A stretch of DNA of 6,402 nucleotides, taken from the NCBI GenBank assembly GCA_021815655.1, contig JAKAGJ010000131.1, forward strand, positions 1 to 6,402. The letters are read 5' to 3'. The stretch comes from Deltaproteobacteria bacterium. Lineage in GTDB: Bacteria > Desulfobacterota > Desulfarculia > Desulfarculales > Desulfarculaceae. Made by a program: the position numbers and the translations under genes. Below the pieces are notes generated by a model. That model was not told where the DNA came from. It did no database searches and saw nothing but the letters and a program-made list of their open reading frames with translations. Below are positions 1-5,234 of the stretch, piece after piece; position 1 is the stretch's first letter, and the number at the start of each line of letters is the position of its first letter.

Positions 1-395
1 ACGCCGCCCAACACGTGGTAATCCTGGGCGTTGACCAGGTAGCCGTCCTTGTCCAGATGGAACTGGCCGGCGCGGGAATAGAACAGGGAGACTCCCTTGG
101 GCTGGCGCAGGGTGAAGAAGCCCTCGCCCTTGATAGCCATGTCCAAGGGGTTGTCGGTGTTCTCCGGGGAGCCCTGGTCCATGACGTTGCTGGCGACCTC
201 GTAGGAGCCGTTGCCCACCTGCTGCACATTTTCATTGCCGGTGTATATCTTGCTGGCCATGATGTCGCTGAAGTTGGCGCGGGTGCCCTTGAAACCGACG
301 GTGCTCTGGTTGGCCACGTTGTCGGCCACGCTGTTGAGGGCGCTGGTGTGCGACTGGACGCCGGCGATACCGTTGTACAGGGATGGCATTTGCAT
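1..395 (-). CDS. flgE: Flagellar hook protein FlgE, N-terminal part (cut by window edge)
   Basis: This gene encodes the protein that polymerises into the flagellar hook outside the cell, linking rod and filament; it is exported by the flagellar type III system. The 131 visible codons start MQMPSLYNGIAGVQSH and include the conserved basal-body rod N-terminal segment (DNVANQSTVGFKGTRANF, about residues 25-42). FSDIMA follows at 42-47, then a D1-domain block with TDNPLDMAIKGEGFF (80-94) and YSRAGQFHLDKDGYLVNAQ (106-124). The FSDIMA segment resembles the FADMFA of enterobacterial FlgE, which favours FlgE over FlgF or FlgG. The start at 395 is chosen because a strong ribosome site (GGAAGGGA, read on minus, about 404-411) ends 8 nt upstream; a second ATG lies two codons in. 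The rest of the gene is beyond position 1. A sigma-54 promoter lies about 60 bp upstream. The family is certain; FlgE specifically is likely. Confidence 0.85.
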   Translation of the reverse strand, partial: MQMPSLYNGIAGVQSHTSALNSVADNVANQSTVGFKGTRANFSDIMASKIYTGNENVQQVGNGSYEVASNVMDQGSPENTDNPLDMAIKGEGFFTLRQPKGVSLFYSRAGQFHLDKDGYLVNAQDYHVLGG

Positions 396-413
396 GGTAG
401 CGGTCCCTTCCTT

Positions 414-427
414 GGGCAAACCTTGCC
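414..427. promoter_or_regulatory. Dyad GGGCA-N4-TTGCC, copy 1 (flgE leader)
   Basis: The sequence GGGCAaaccTTGCC contains the inverted repeat GGCAA-ACC-TTGCC. It lies downstream of the predicted flgE transcription start (about +17 to +30) and directly upstream of the ribosome site. A second element with the same ten fixed positions lies at 545-558, beyond the sigma-54 promoter. It could be an operator or activator site, or an RNA stem in the leader that affects flgE translation. The role is inferred. Confidence 0.35.
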
Positions 428-454
428 TAGGCTATCTCTCCGCCAGATTATCAA

Positions 455-469
455 GCAACTACGGTGCCA
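455..469 (-). promoter_or_regulatory. Sigma-54 (-24/-12) promoter for flgE
   Basis: Read on the minus strand the sequence is TGGCACC-GTAG-TTGC. It matches the RpoN consensus TGGCACG-N4-TTGC at every position but one, with the required GG-N10-GC spacing (GG at 468-467, GC at 456-455). Transcription would begin near 443, giving a leader of roughly 48 nt before the flgE ribosome site and start at 395. Hook genes are sigma-54 dependent in several flagellated bacteria (known of the system), so promoter and gene agree. Transcription would need an AAA+ enhancer-binding activator, which is not in the window. Confidence 0.8.
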
Positions 470-544
470 GCCGGGGCTCGATGGCTATCGCCTTGTATTT
501 TCACGGTGCTAACATGGCAGAGCTGGCCCAGGCCGCCGGAGGAA

Positions 545-559
545 GGGCATTATTTGCCC
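545..559. promoter_or_regulatory. Dyad GGGCA-N4-TTGCC, copy 2 (possible upstream activator site)
   Basis: GGGCAttattTGCCC is a symmetric 5-bp dyad with a 5-bp AT-rich centre in an otherwise GC-rich region. It shares GGGCA-N4-TTGCC with the element at 414-427. It lies about 100 bp upstream of the predicted sigma-54 start for flgE, a usual distance for an enhancer-binding protein site. It also lies about 92 bp upstream of the fdhD start, so it could instead belong to the fdhD promoter, which I could not identify otherwise. Confidence 0.35.
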
Positions 560-650
560 GCCGAGACCCGGCCAGGGCCCGGGCCGTGTCAGCGTGGTAA
601 TCTCCATGCCGATGCCAAACCACCCCGCCAGCCGCCAGGGAGCCTCCGCC

Positions 651-1517
651 ATGTCCGATCTCATTCTGCCCCCGGCCATCACCGCCTGGCCGGCCACCCG
701 GGTGCACCAGGACCAGCCCCAGACCCTGCCCGAGAAGGCCGCCGTGGAATTGCCCTTTGAGTTGCGCCTCAACGGCCGCTCCCATACCGTGCTCATGGTC
801 AGCCCCCTGCTGCTGGAGGAGCTGGCCCTGGGCTTGTGCCTCAGCGAAGGGCTGGTGGACTGCCTGGCGCAGGTGCGGTCCGTGGTCCTGGGCCAGGCCC
901 AGGTGCCGGGGGTGGGGGCGGTGGTCTGGGCCGACGTGAGCCTGCCGCCCGAGGTGGCCCGGCGGGCCAAGGTGCGGCGACTGGCGCCGGCGGCCACCTC
1001 CTGCGGGCTGTGCGGACTGGAGTCCTTCTCGGAGCTGGGGCGCGGCCAGCCGCCCCTGGCCGGCGACGGACCCCAGGTGGAACTGACGAACCTCTTTGGG
1101 CTCTTGGCGGCCATGGAGCAGGGGCAGATGGTCTTCCACGCCACCGGCTGCACCCACGCCGCCGCCCTGGGCGACAGCCAGGGCCGGCTCCTGGCCCTGG
1201 GCGAGGACGTGGGGCGCCACAACGCCCTGGACAAGGCCATCGGCCTGGCCCTCAAGGCCGGGGTGGACCTGGGCGGCTGCGTGGCGGTGCTCAGCGGACG
1301 CCTGAGCTACGAGATGGCCCTGAAATCGGCGCGGGCGGGCATACCTCTCCTGGCCTCGGTCTCGGCCCCCACCAGCCTGGGCTTAAGCCTGATGCATCGC
1401 CTCAACATCACCCTGGTGGGATTCCTGCGCGGCCAGCGGGCAACGGTCTACACCCACCCCCAGCGGGTGCTGGTGCGGGGCCAGGCCCTGGCGGCGGCGG
1501 GTCCTATTCCGGAATAG
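651..1517 (+). CDS. fdhD: FdhD, formate dehydrogenase sulfur-carrier accessory protein
   Basis: FdhD passes sulfur from a cysteine desulfurase to the bis-MGD cofactor, giving the sulfido ligand that formate dehydrogenase needs; it acts in the cytoplasm before export of the enzyme. The 288-residue product has the family's usual length (about 280). It carries the sulfur-relay pair C118-G-L-C121, FHATGCTHAAA (162-172), the hallmark GEDVGRHNALDKAIG (184-198), SGRLSYEM (215-222) and SAPTSLGL (238-245). The start at 651 is preferred because AGGGAG ends 7 nt upstream and MSDL begins a normal-length protein. In-frame starts at 594 (GTG), 606 and 612 (ATG) would add 13-19 residues that look like noncoding sequence. 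The gene is divergent from flgE and convergent with moeA. It serves the FdhAB enzyme encoded at the right end of the window. All key residues are present. Confidence 0.97.
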   Translation: MSDLILPPAITAWPATRVHQDQPQTLPEKAAVELPFELRLNGRSHTVLMVSPLLLEELALGLCLSEGLVDCLAQVRSVVLGQAQVPGVGAVVWADVSLPPEVARRAKVRRLAPAATSCGLCGLESFSELGRGQPPLAGDGPQVELTNLFGLLAAMEQGQMVFHATGCTHAAALGDSQGRLLALGEDVGRHNALDKAIGLALKAGVDLGGCVAVLSGRLSYEMALKSARAGIPLLASVSAPTSLGLSLMHRLNITLVGFLRGQRATVYTHPQRVLVRGQALAAAGPIPE

Positions 1518-1526
1518 CGGGTTATA

Positions 1527-1577
1527 CCAAGTTGAGGGTGCCGCGCGGGCGTCCTGGCCCGTGCGGCATCGGCTTGG
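1527..1577. terminator. Hairpin in the convergent fdhD/moeA gap (possible bidirectional terminator)
   Basis: A 12-bp stem pairs TGCCGCGCGGGC (1539-1550) with GCCCGTGCGGCA (1557-1568), with one G-U pair and a 6-nt loop. It is enclosed by an outer CCAAG/CTTGG stem (1527-1531 with 1573-1577). It lies just after the fdhD stop and about 70 nt past the moeA stop, where terminators for both genes are expected. No T-run follows on either strand, so it is not a textbook intrinsic terminator. It may act as a terminator aided by Rho, or protect RNA 3' ends. Confidence 0.5.
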
Positions 1578-1645
1578 CAAGACCGCGCTTATGCCCGGCC
1601 GATAGGCCATCAAGGCCATGAATGGCTTTGACCGCGGATTTGGCG

Positions 1646-2881
1646 CTAGGGCCAGCCCAGCGACCAAGCCGGCTCCAGGGCCTGCACGCGCACCAGGCTA
1701 CCGGCGGCCAGGTGCTCCTGCCCCTGCTTCAAGCACACAATACCCTGGGAGCCGGCCATGGTCTTGAGGCGACCGGCCAGGGGCAGGGGATGAAAGCGGG
1801 GCAGGGGTTGGGCCGGCTCCAGGCGGCCGTGAAAGAACTGGGTCCAGTCGCGCTCGCCGGCCAAGTCGGCGGCCAAGAGGGCCGGCCGCTGGGGCAGGCC
1901 GGGGCGGGGATGCCCGGCCATGCCCAAGAGGCCCGGCAGGGCCAGTTGCAGGAAGGCCATCTCGTTGGAGGGCGGCCCCCCGGGCAGACAGAAGACGGGC
2001 TTGCCCTGGATCAACCCCAAGGCCACGCCCTTGCCCGGCCCCATGCGCACCCGCCGGAAGATCAAATCCAAGCCCATGTCCTTGAGGGTGCCCACCACCA
2101 GGTCGCGCTCGCTGAGCCAGGCCCCGCCGCTGGTGAGCAGGGCGTCGCAGTCGGCCAGGAGTTCCTGGGCCCCCAGGGCGATTTCGTGGGCCTGGTCGTC
2201 GCGCACCAGGGTGCGGTGTGCCAGGCCGTGCAGCTCCAGCCAGGCGGCCAGGCTCACCAGGTTGCTGGCATAGACCGCGCCCGTCGGCAGGGGTTCGCCG
2301 GGGGCCACCACCTCGCGGCCAGTGGCCAAAAGCCCCACCCGGGGGCGGGGGTGGGCCCAGGCCTCGAAGCAGCCGGCCGCGGCCAGGAGCCCGGCCAGGG
2401 CCGGGGCCACCACCTGCCCGGCCTGCACCACCACCTGACCCGGGGCCACGTCGCTGCCCGCCGGGTAGACGTTCTTGCCCGGGGGGGCGTCGGCCAGGCC
2501 CCGCACCAAGTCACCCTCCTGGCGGGCGAACTCCCGGGCCAGCACGGCGTCGGCGCCGGGGGGCAGGGCCGCCCCGGTGGTCACCCGCACCGCCTGCCCC
2601 GGCCCCACGCGGGGGCCGGCCGGCTCGCCGGCCTGGCCGCTGCCCACCAGGGTCAGGGTCACGGGATTATGGGCCGCGGCCTGCTCAAGGTCGCGGCTCC
2701 GCACGGCGTAGCCGTCCTTGGTGCAGGCGGTCACCGAGGGCGAGGCCACGCAGGCCGTCACCGGCTGGGCCACCACCAGCCCCGTGAGCTGGGCCAGGGG
2801 CAGCAGGCGGGCGGGCAGGCGCGGCAGGCGTTGGCGCACCAGGGCCGAAGCTTCCAGGAAGTCCACGTAATCACGAGGCAT
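1646..2881 (-). CDS. moeA: MoeA-family molybdopterin molybdotransferase (divergent type)
   Basis: MoeA enzymes insert molybdate (or tungstate) into adenylylated molybdopterin in the cytoplasm, the last step before nucleotide attachment for bis-MGD enzymes. The 411-residue product has the family length. It shows KDGYAV (55-60, with the conserved Asp 56), TTGAALPPGADAV (101-113), RPRVGLLATGREVV (179-192), LTSGGAWLSERD (249-260), RMGPGKGVALG (279-289) and CLPGGPPSNEMAF (298-310). Several blocks depart from the standard MoeA forms: MDGYA is KDGYA, GGVSVGE-D is GGAWLSERD, PGKP is PGKG, and LPGNPVS is LPGGPPS. The aspartates are kept, so an active enzyme is likely, perhaps tuned to this formate dehydrogenase or to tungsten (inference). 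The start at 2881 is supported by GGAAAGG ending 8 nt upstream. It is divergent from the FmdE-family gene and convergent with fdhD. Confidence 0.9.
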   Translation of the reverse strand: MPRDYVDFLEASALVRQRLPRLPARLLPLAQLTGLVVAQPVTACVASPSVTACTKDGYAVRSRDLEQAAAHNPVTLTLVGSGQAGEPAGPRVGPGQAVRVTTGAALPPGADAVLAREFARQEGDLVRGLADAPPGKNVYPAGSDVAPGQVVVQAGQVVAPALAGLLAAAGCFEAWAHPRPRVGLLATGREVVAPGEPLPTGAVYASNLVSLAAWLELHGLAHRTLVRDDQAHEIALGAQELLADCDALLTSGGAWLSERDLVVGTLKDMGLDLIFRRVRMGPGKGVALGLIQGKPVFCLPGGPPSNEMAFLQLALPGLLGMAGHPRPGLPQRPALLAADLAGERDWTQFFHGRLEPAQPLPRFHPLPLAGRLKTMAGSQGIVCLKQGQEHLAAGSLVRVQALEPAWSLGWP

Positions 2882-2971
2882 GGCCGCTGCCTTTCCGGGC
2901 TGGGACGCGCCGGCCCATTCTGCTATGCTGTAGCCCAGCGACGCCTTCTCTACTACAACGAGGACCAGCCC
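2882..2971. promoter_or_regulatory. Divergent intergenic region between moeA and the fmdE-like gene
   Basis: These 90 bp must hold the promoters of both divergent genes, unless one is read from elsewhere. On the plus strand TGCTATGCT (2921-2929) resembles an extended -10 element with TATGCT at 2924-2929. The hexamer 17 nt upstream (2901-2906, TGGGAC) is a poor -35. I found no convincing minus-strand promoter and no sigma-54 site. A short GCTGGG...CCCAGC inverted repeat surrounds the -10 candidate. The ribosome sites are GAGGA (2960-2964) for the plus gene and GGAAAGG for moeA. Confidence 0.3.
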
Positions 2972-3553
2972 ATGAGCCCATCCGAGCAGCAACCCGTGAC
3001 CATCTGCGGCCTGGACCTGCCCGCTTTCCTGCTCCGGGCCGAGGAGTTCCACGGCCATGTCTCGCCGGGCGTGGTCCTGGGCGGCTTTCTGCTGGAGGCC
3101 GCCTGGGAGGGTCAGGGCGACACCCCCTATCTCAACGCCGTGGTGGAGACGGTGGTCTGCCTGCCCGACGTGGTGCAGATGCTCACCCCCTGCACCCTGG
3201 GCAACGGCTTCATGCAGGTGCTGGACTGGGGCAAGTTCGCGCTGACCCTCTACGACCGCCAGACCCTGACCGGCTTTCGCGCCTGGGCCGACCGCCAGGC
3301 CATCGCGCGCGTGCCGGAGATCGCCGGCTGGTTTCTGCGCAACGGCCAGCCCCTGCCCAAGGAGGAGGTGGTGCGCCACATCGCCGCCCATGGCCGCCAA
3401 CTGGCGCGGGTGGCTCCGGTGAGCCTGCCCCGGCCCCTCAAGCCCGCCGAAAAGGTGGCCACCGGCCCTTGCCCCCAGTGCGGGGAATCCTATCCCCTGC
3501 GCTGCGGCCAGCGCTGCCTGGCCTGCCAGGGCCAGGCCTATTATCAAGGCTGA
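2972..3553 (+). CDS. FmdE-family protein with C-terminal zinc-ribbon-like domain
   Basis: The 193-residue product belongs to the family of formylmethanofuran dehydrogenase subunit E (FmdE, Pfam PF02663). This is a metal-binding family often encoded near Mo/W enzymes in non-methanogens, with no settled function there. The family core is seen as EEFHGHVSPGVVLGGF (24-39), then VVETVVCLPDVVQMLTPCTLGNG (57-79, C63 and C74) and DWGKFAL (85-91). The tail holds C167-PQ-C170, C178 and C182-LA-C185, a zinc-ribbon-like site. The usual Cys in the HxCPG motif is Ser31 here. No signal peptide or membrane helix is seen, so it is probably cytoplasmic. The ATG at 2972 has GAGGA 7 nt upstream. The gene faces away from moeA and converges on fdhE with a 48-nt gap. 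A role in supplying metal or cofactor to formate dehydrogenase is inferred from position alone. Confidence 0.88.
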   Translation: MSPSEQQPVTICGLDLPAFLLRAEEFHGHVSPGVVLGGFLLEAAWEGQGDTPYLNAVVETVVCLPDVVQMLTPCTLGNGFMQVLDWGKFALTLYDRQTLTGFRAWADRQAIARVPEIAGWFLRNGQPLPKEEVVRHIAAHGRQLARVAPVSLPRPLKPAEKVATGPCPQCGESYPLRCGQRCLACQGQAYYQG

Positions 3554-3601
3554 GCCCCTTCGGCCGCCAAGTCAAGCCGACTGATCCCGCCGCGCCTAGG
3601 T

Positions 3602-4459
3602 CTATGAGCCCTGGACCGGGCGGGGATTTTCCTCGAAATATTTCAGAGCCGCCAGGTCCAGATGCCAGGTGGCCAGGTCATCCAAGAGGGGGATCACCGG
3701 GCCGGACAGGCAGCGCAGGTCCAATGTCTTGAGATGCAGGCCGCAGCGGCGGCACAGGTCCAGGCGAAAGCCCTCCTCGCCTTCGGGCAAGAGCACCACC
3801 AGGTCCTCGGATTCCTGGTTCTCGCAGAAAGGACACTGTCGGCGGGGATAGGGCCAGACCGTCTCGCACAGGGAGCAGTGCAGGCGGCGGTGGCCGCCCT
3901 CGCCATCCAGGGAGGCCAGGCGGGGCGCCCCGCCGCAGACCGGGCAGTGCCCGGCCGGCCAGCGGGTCAGGTCCAGCCCCTCGCACGCGGCCTGGGCCAG
4001 GGCCAGCAGGCCCGGCCGCAGGGCCAGGCGCAGGAACAGGTTCAGTACCTGGGGGTCAAGGCCCTGCTCCTGGGCCGTCTTTTCCTGGGCCTGCAGGTCG
4101 CCGGCCAGCACCGCCGTGAGCACCGGCCGCAGGGTCTGGTCAGGCAGGGCCAGCAGCCGCTCCAGGCCGGCGGCCTGCTCCCGCCCCCCCTTGCGCGCGG
4201 CGGCCTTGGCCGCCAGGCGGGCCAGAAGCGCCCGGGTGCGCTCCATATCCAGGGGCAGCTCCGCCGGAATGAACAGCGAGCGCCCCTCGGGGAAGCCGGG
4301 GCCGGGCCCCGGGGTAGGGGCCGGTACCGGGAGAGGGTCTTGCTGGCTCAGGCCCAGCAGATCGCCCATCCAGGCGACCACCTCGCCATAGGCCGGTTGG
4401 CGCCGGCGGATGGCCGCCACCTTGTCCTTGATCTGTTCCGGGCTGGGCTGCGGGCACAT
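3602..4459 (-). CDS. fdhE: FdhE, formate dehydrogenase maturation protein
   Basis: FdhE is a cytoplasmic, iron-binding rubredoxin-like protein needed for assembly of exported formate dehydrogenases; it contacts the catalytic subunit before translocation. The 285-residue product is slightly shorter than E. coli FdhE (about 309). It holds four CxxC pairs typical of the family: C172-PV-C175, C195-SL-C198 (in LHCSLCETVW), C209-PF-C212 and C236-RR-C239. The N-terminal part (1-41) is followed by a proline/glycine-rich stretch (42-57, about half Pro) and then a helical region. The start at 4459 gives the expected MCPQPSPEQIKDK N-terminus and has GGGAG 8 nt upstream; longer in-frame starts run back into the fdhB coding region and are rejected. 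It follows fdhA and fdhB on the same strand, 121 nt after fdhB, with a strong hairpin in the gap. Confidence 0.95.
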   Translation of the reverse strand: MCPQPSPEQIKDKVAAIRRRQPAYGEVVAWMGDLLGLSQQDPLPVPAPTPGPGPGFPEGRSLFIPAELPLDMERTRALLARLAAKAAARKGGREQAAGLERLLALPDQTLRPVLTAVLAGDLQAQEKTAQEQGLDPQVLNLFLRLALRPGLLALAQAACEGLDLTRWPAGHCPVCGGAPRLASLDGEGGHRRLHCSLCETVWPYPRRQCPFCENQESEDLVVLLPEGEEGFRLDLCRRCGLHLKTLDLRCLSGPVIPLLDDLATWHLDLAALKYFEENPRPVQGS

Positions 4460-4481
4460 GGGCGATTCTCCCGCCGGGGCC

Positions 4482-4495
4482 TTGGCTCCGGCCAA
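4482..4495 (-). other. Small hairpin in the fdhE leader
   Basis: TTGGC-TCCG-GCCAA forms a 5-bp stem with a 4-nt loop. It lies between the long hairpin at 4500-4532 and the fdhE ribosome site near 4467-4472. It could affect fdhE translation or RNA processing, but a stem this short is common in GC-rich DNA. Confidence 0.25.
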
Positions 4496-4499
4496 ATGA

Positions 4500-4532
4500 C
4501 GAGGGAGCCCCGTGATGGCCGGGGCTCCCTCG
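4500..4532 (-). terminator. 13-bp perfect hairpin between fdhB and fdhE (terminator or attenuator)
   Basis: CGAGGGAGCCCCG (4500-4512) pairs perfectly with CGGGGCTCCCTCG (4520-4532) around a 7-nt loop. It lies 48 nt past the fdhB stop and 40 nt before the fdhE start. In the direction of transcription it is followed by TCATTTGG, a poor T-tract. Complete termination is therefore uncertain; partial read-through would lower fdhE expression relative to fdhAB, and the stem may also protect the fdhAB mRNA 3' end. Confidence 0.6.
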
Positions 4533-4580
4533 AATTTACCCGCGCGGGCGCGTCCAGGCAAGGGGCGGCCCGTCCAGGGC

Positions 4581-5231
4581 TTAAGCGTACTCGGAGTACT
4601 TTTTCTTGTCATCCACCACCAGGTACAGGACCCGCACGTCGTCGGGGTCCAGTATCTGGGCCTTGTCGCCGAACTTCTTCTTGGCCTCGGCCAGGCGCTC
4701 CTCGCTGAGCTTCTTGATCTCGGCCTCGTCACCAAACACCAAGGCCCCGGTGGGGCAGCTCTTGGCGCAGGCCGGCTTTAGCCCCTCGTTGACGCGCATG
4801 TAGCACATGTGGCACTTGGCCACCTGGCCGCCCTTGGCGTCCTGGCGAGGGATGTCGTAGGGGCAGGCCTTGCGCACCTCCTCGAACTTCTTGCCGAACT
4901 CCTTGGTCTTCTCGGTGTAGATCACCGCGCCGTTCTCATCAATAACGATGGCGTCCTTGGCGTAGCGGTCGCCCTCGTCCTTGCAGGGCGGGGAAACGCA
5001 ATGCCGGCAGGCGTCGGTGAAGAAGTACCAGGCCACGGAGTTCTTTTGGGCCGCGTGCTCGTTGAAACGCACCACGCGGTAGGTTTCATAGCCCAGGTCC
5101 TTGGGGTTCTGGTGGGAGCCCCAGTTCTTGGTCTCGGTGGCGGGCAGCTTGTTCCACTGCTTGCAGGCTACCTGGCAGCCACGGCAGGCGGTGCACTTGG
5201 TGGTATCCACCAGGAAGTACTTTCCAGGCAT
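4581..5231 (-). CDS. fdhB: Formate dehydrogenase beta subunit, three [4Fe-4S] clusters
   Basis: This subunit carries electrons from the catalytic subunit to an external acceptor. Its 216 residues contain exactly 12 cysteines: C13, C16, C19, C23 (CTACRGCQVAC), C75, C78, C83 (CRHCVSPPC), C123 (ACPYDIPR), C140, C143 (CHMC), C155 and C159 (CAKSCP). That is enough for three [4Fe-4S] clusters. E. coli FdnH has 16 and four clusters; the second CxxCxxC group and the Cys of the LKACP motif are absent here, where CKDEGD is found. Desulfovibrio gigas FdhB has the same three-cluster arrangement (known of the family). There is no C-terminal membrane helix as in FdnH, and the tail ends KKKYSEYA, so it is soluble. 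It would reach the periplasm by co-export with FdhA. The start at 5231 lies 3 nt after the fdhA stop, with AAAGGGGG inside the fdhA end, which suggests translational coupling. Confidence 0.95.
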   Translation of the reverse strand: MPGKYFLVDTTKCTACRGCQVACKQWNKLPATETKNWGSHQNPKDLGYETYRVVRFNEHAAQKNSVAWYFFTDACRHCVSPPCKDEGDRYAKDAIVIDENGAVIYTEKTKEFGKKFEEVRKACPYDIPRQDAKGGQVAKCHMCYMRVNEGLKPACAKSCPTGALVFGDEAEIKKLSEERLAEAKKKFGDKAQILDPDDVRVLYLVVDDKKKYSEYA

Positions 5232-5234
5232 GGC

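Noticed and set aside
411..427. Possible plus-strand sigma-54 promoter (TGGGCAAACCTTGC) for fdhD
   Set aside because: The spacing between GG and GC is 9 rather than 10, and it lies over 220 bp upstream of fdhD.
594..650. Upstream GTG/ATG starts for fdhD
   Set aside because: They add 13-19 residues of noncoding character; the ribosome site sits directly before the ATG at 651.
501..1255. Two minus-strand frames antisense to fdhD
   Set aside because: They lack any recognisable motif and overlap fully with fdhD, whose hallmark motifs are intact.
1622..2971. Long plus-strand open frame antisense to moeA and running in frame into the fmdE-like gene
   Set aside because: It is low-complexity Gly/Gln/His/Ala-rich sequence typical of the antisense of high-GC genes. 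The recognisable family domain begins only at the ATG at 2972, which has its own ribosome site.
2882..3547. Minus-strand extension of moeA upstream through the fmdE-like gene
   Set aside because: The MoeA domain and a ribosome site support the start at 2881; the extension is the antisense of the FmdE-family gene.
3554..3601. Short inverted repeat TCGGC/GCCGA in the fmdE-like/fdhE convergent gap
   Set aside because: A 5-bp stem with an 11-nt loop and no T-run is too weak to call a terminator.
3662..4708. 348-codon plus-strand frame antisense to fdhE
   Set aside because: It has a Gln/Gly/Arg-rich shadow composition and no domain; fdhE on the other strand has four CxxC pairs and the expected length.
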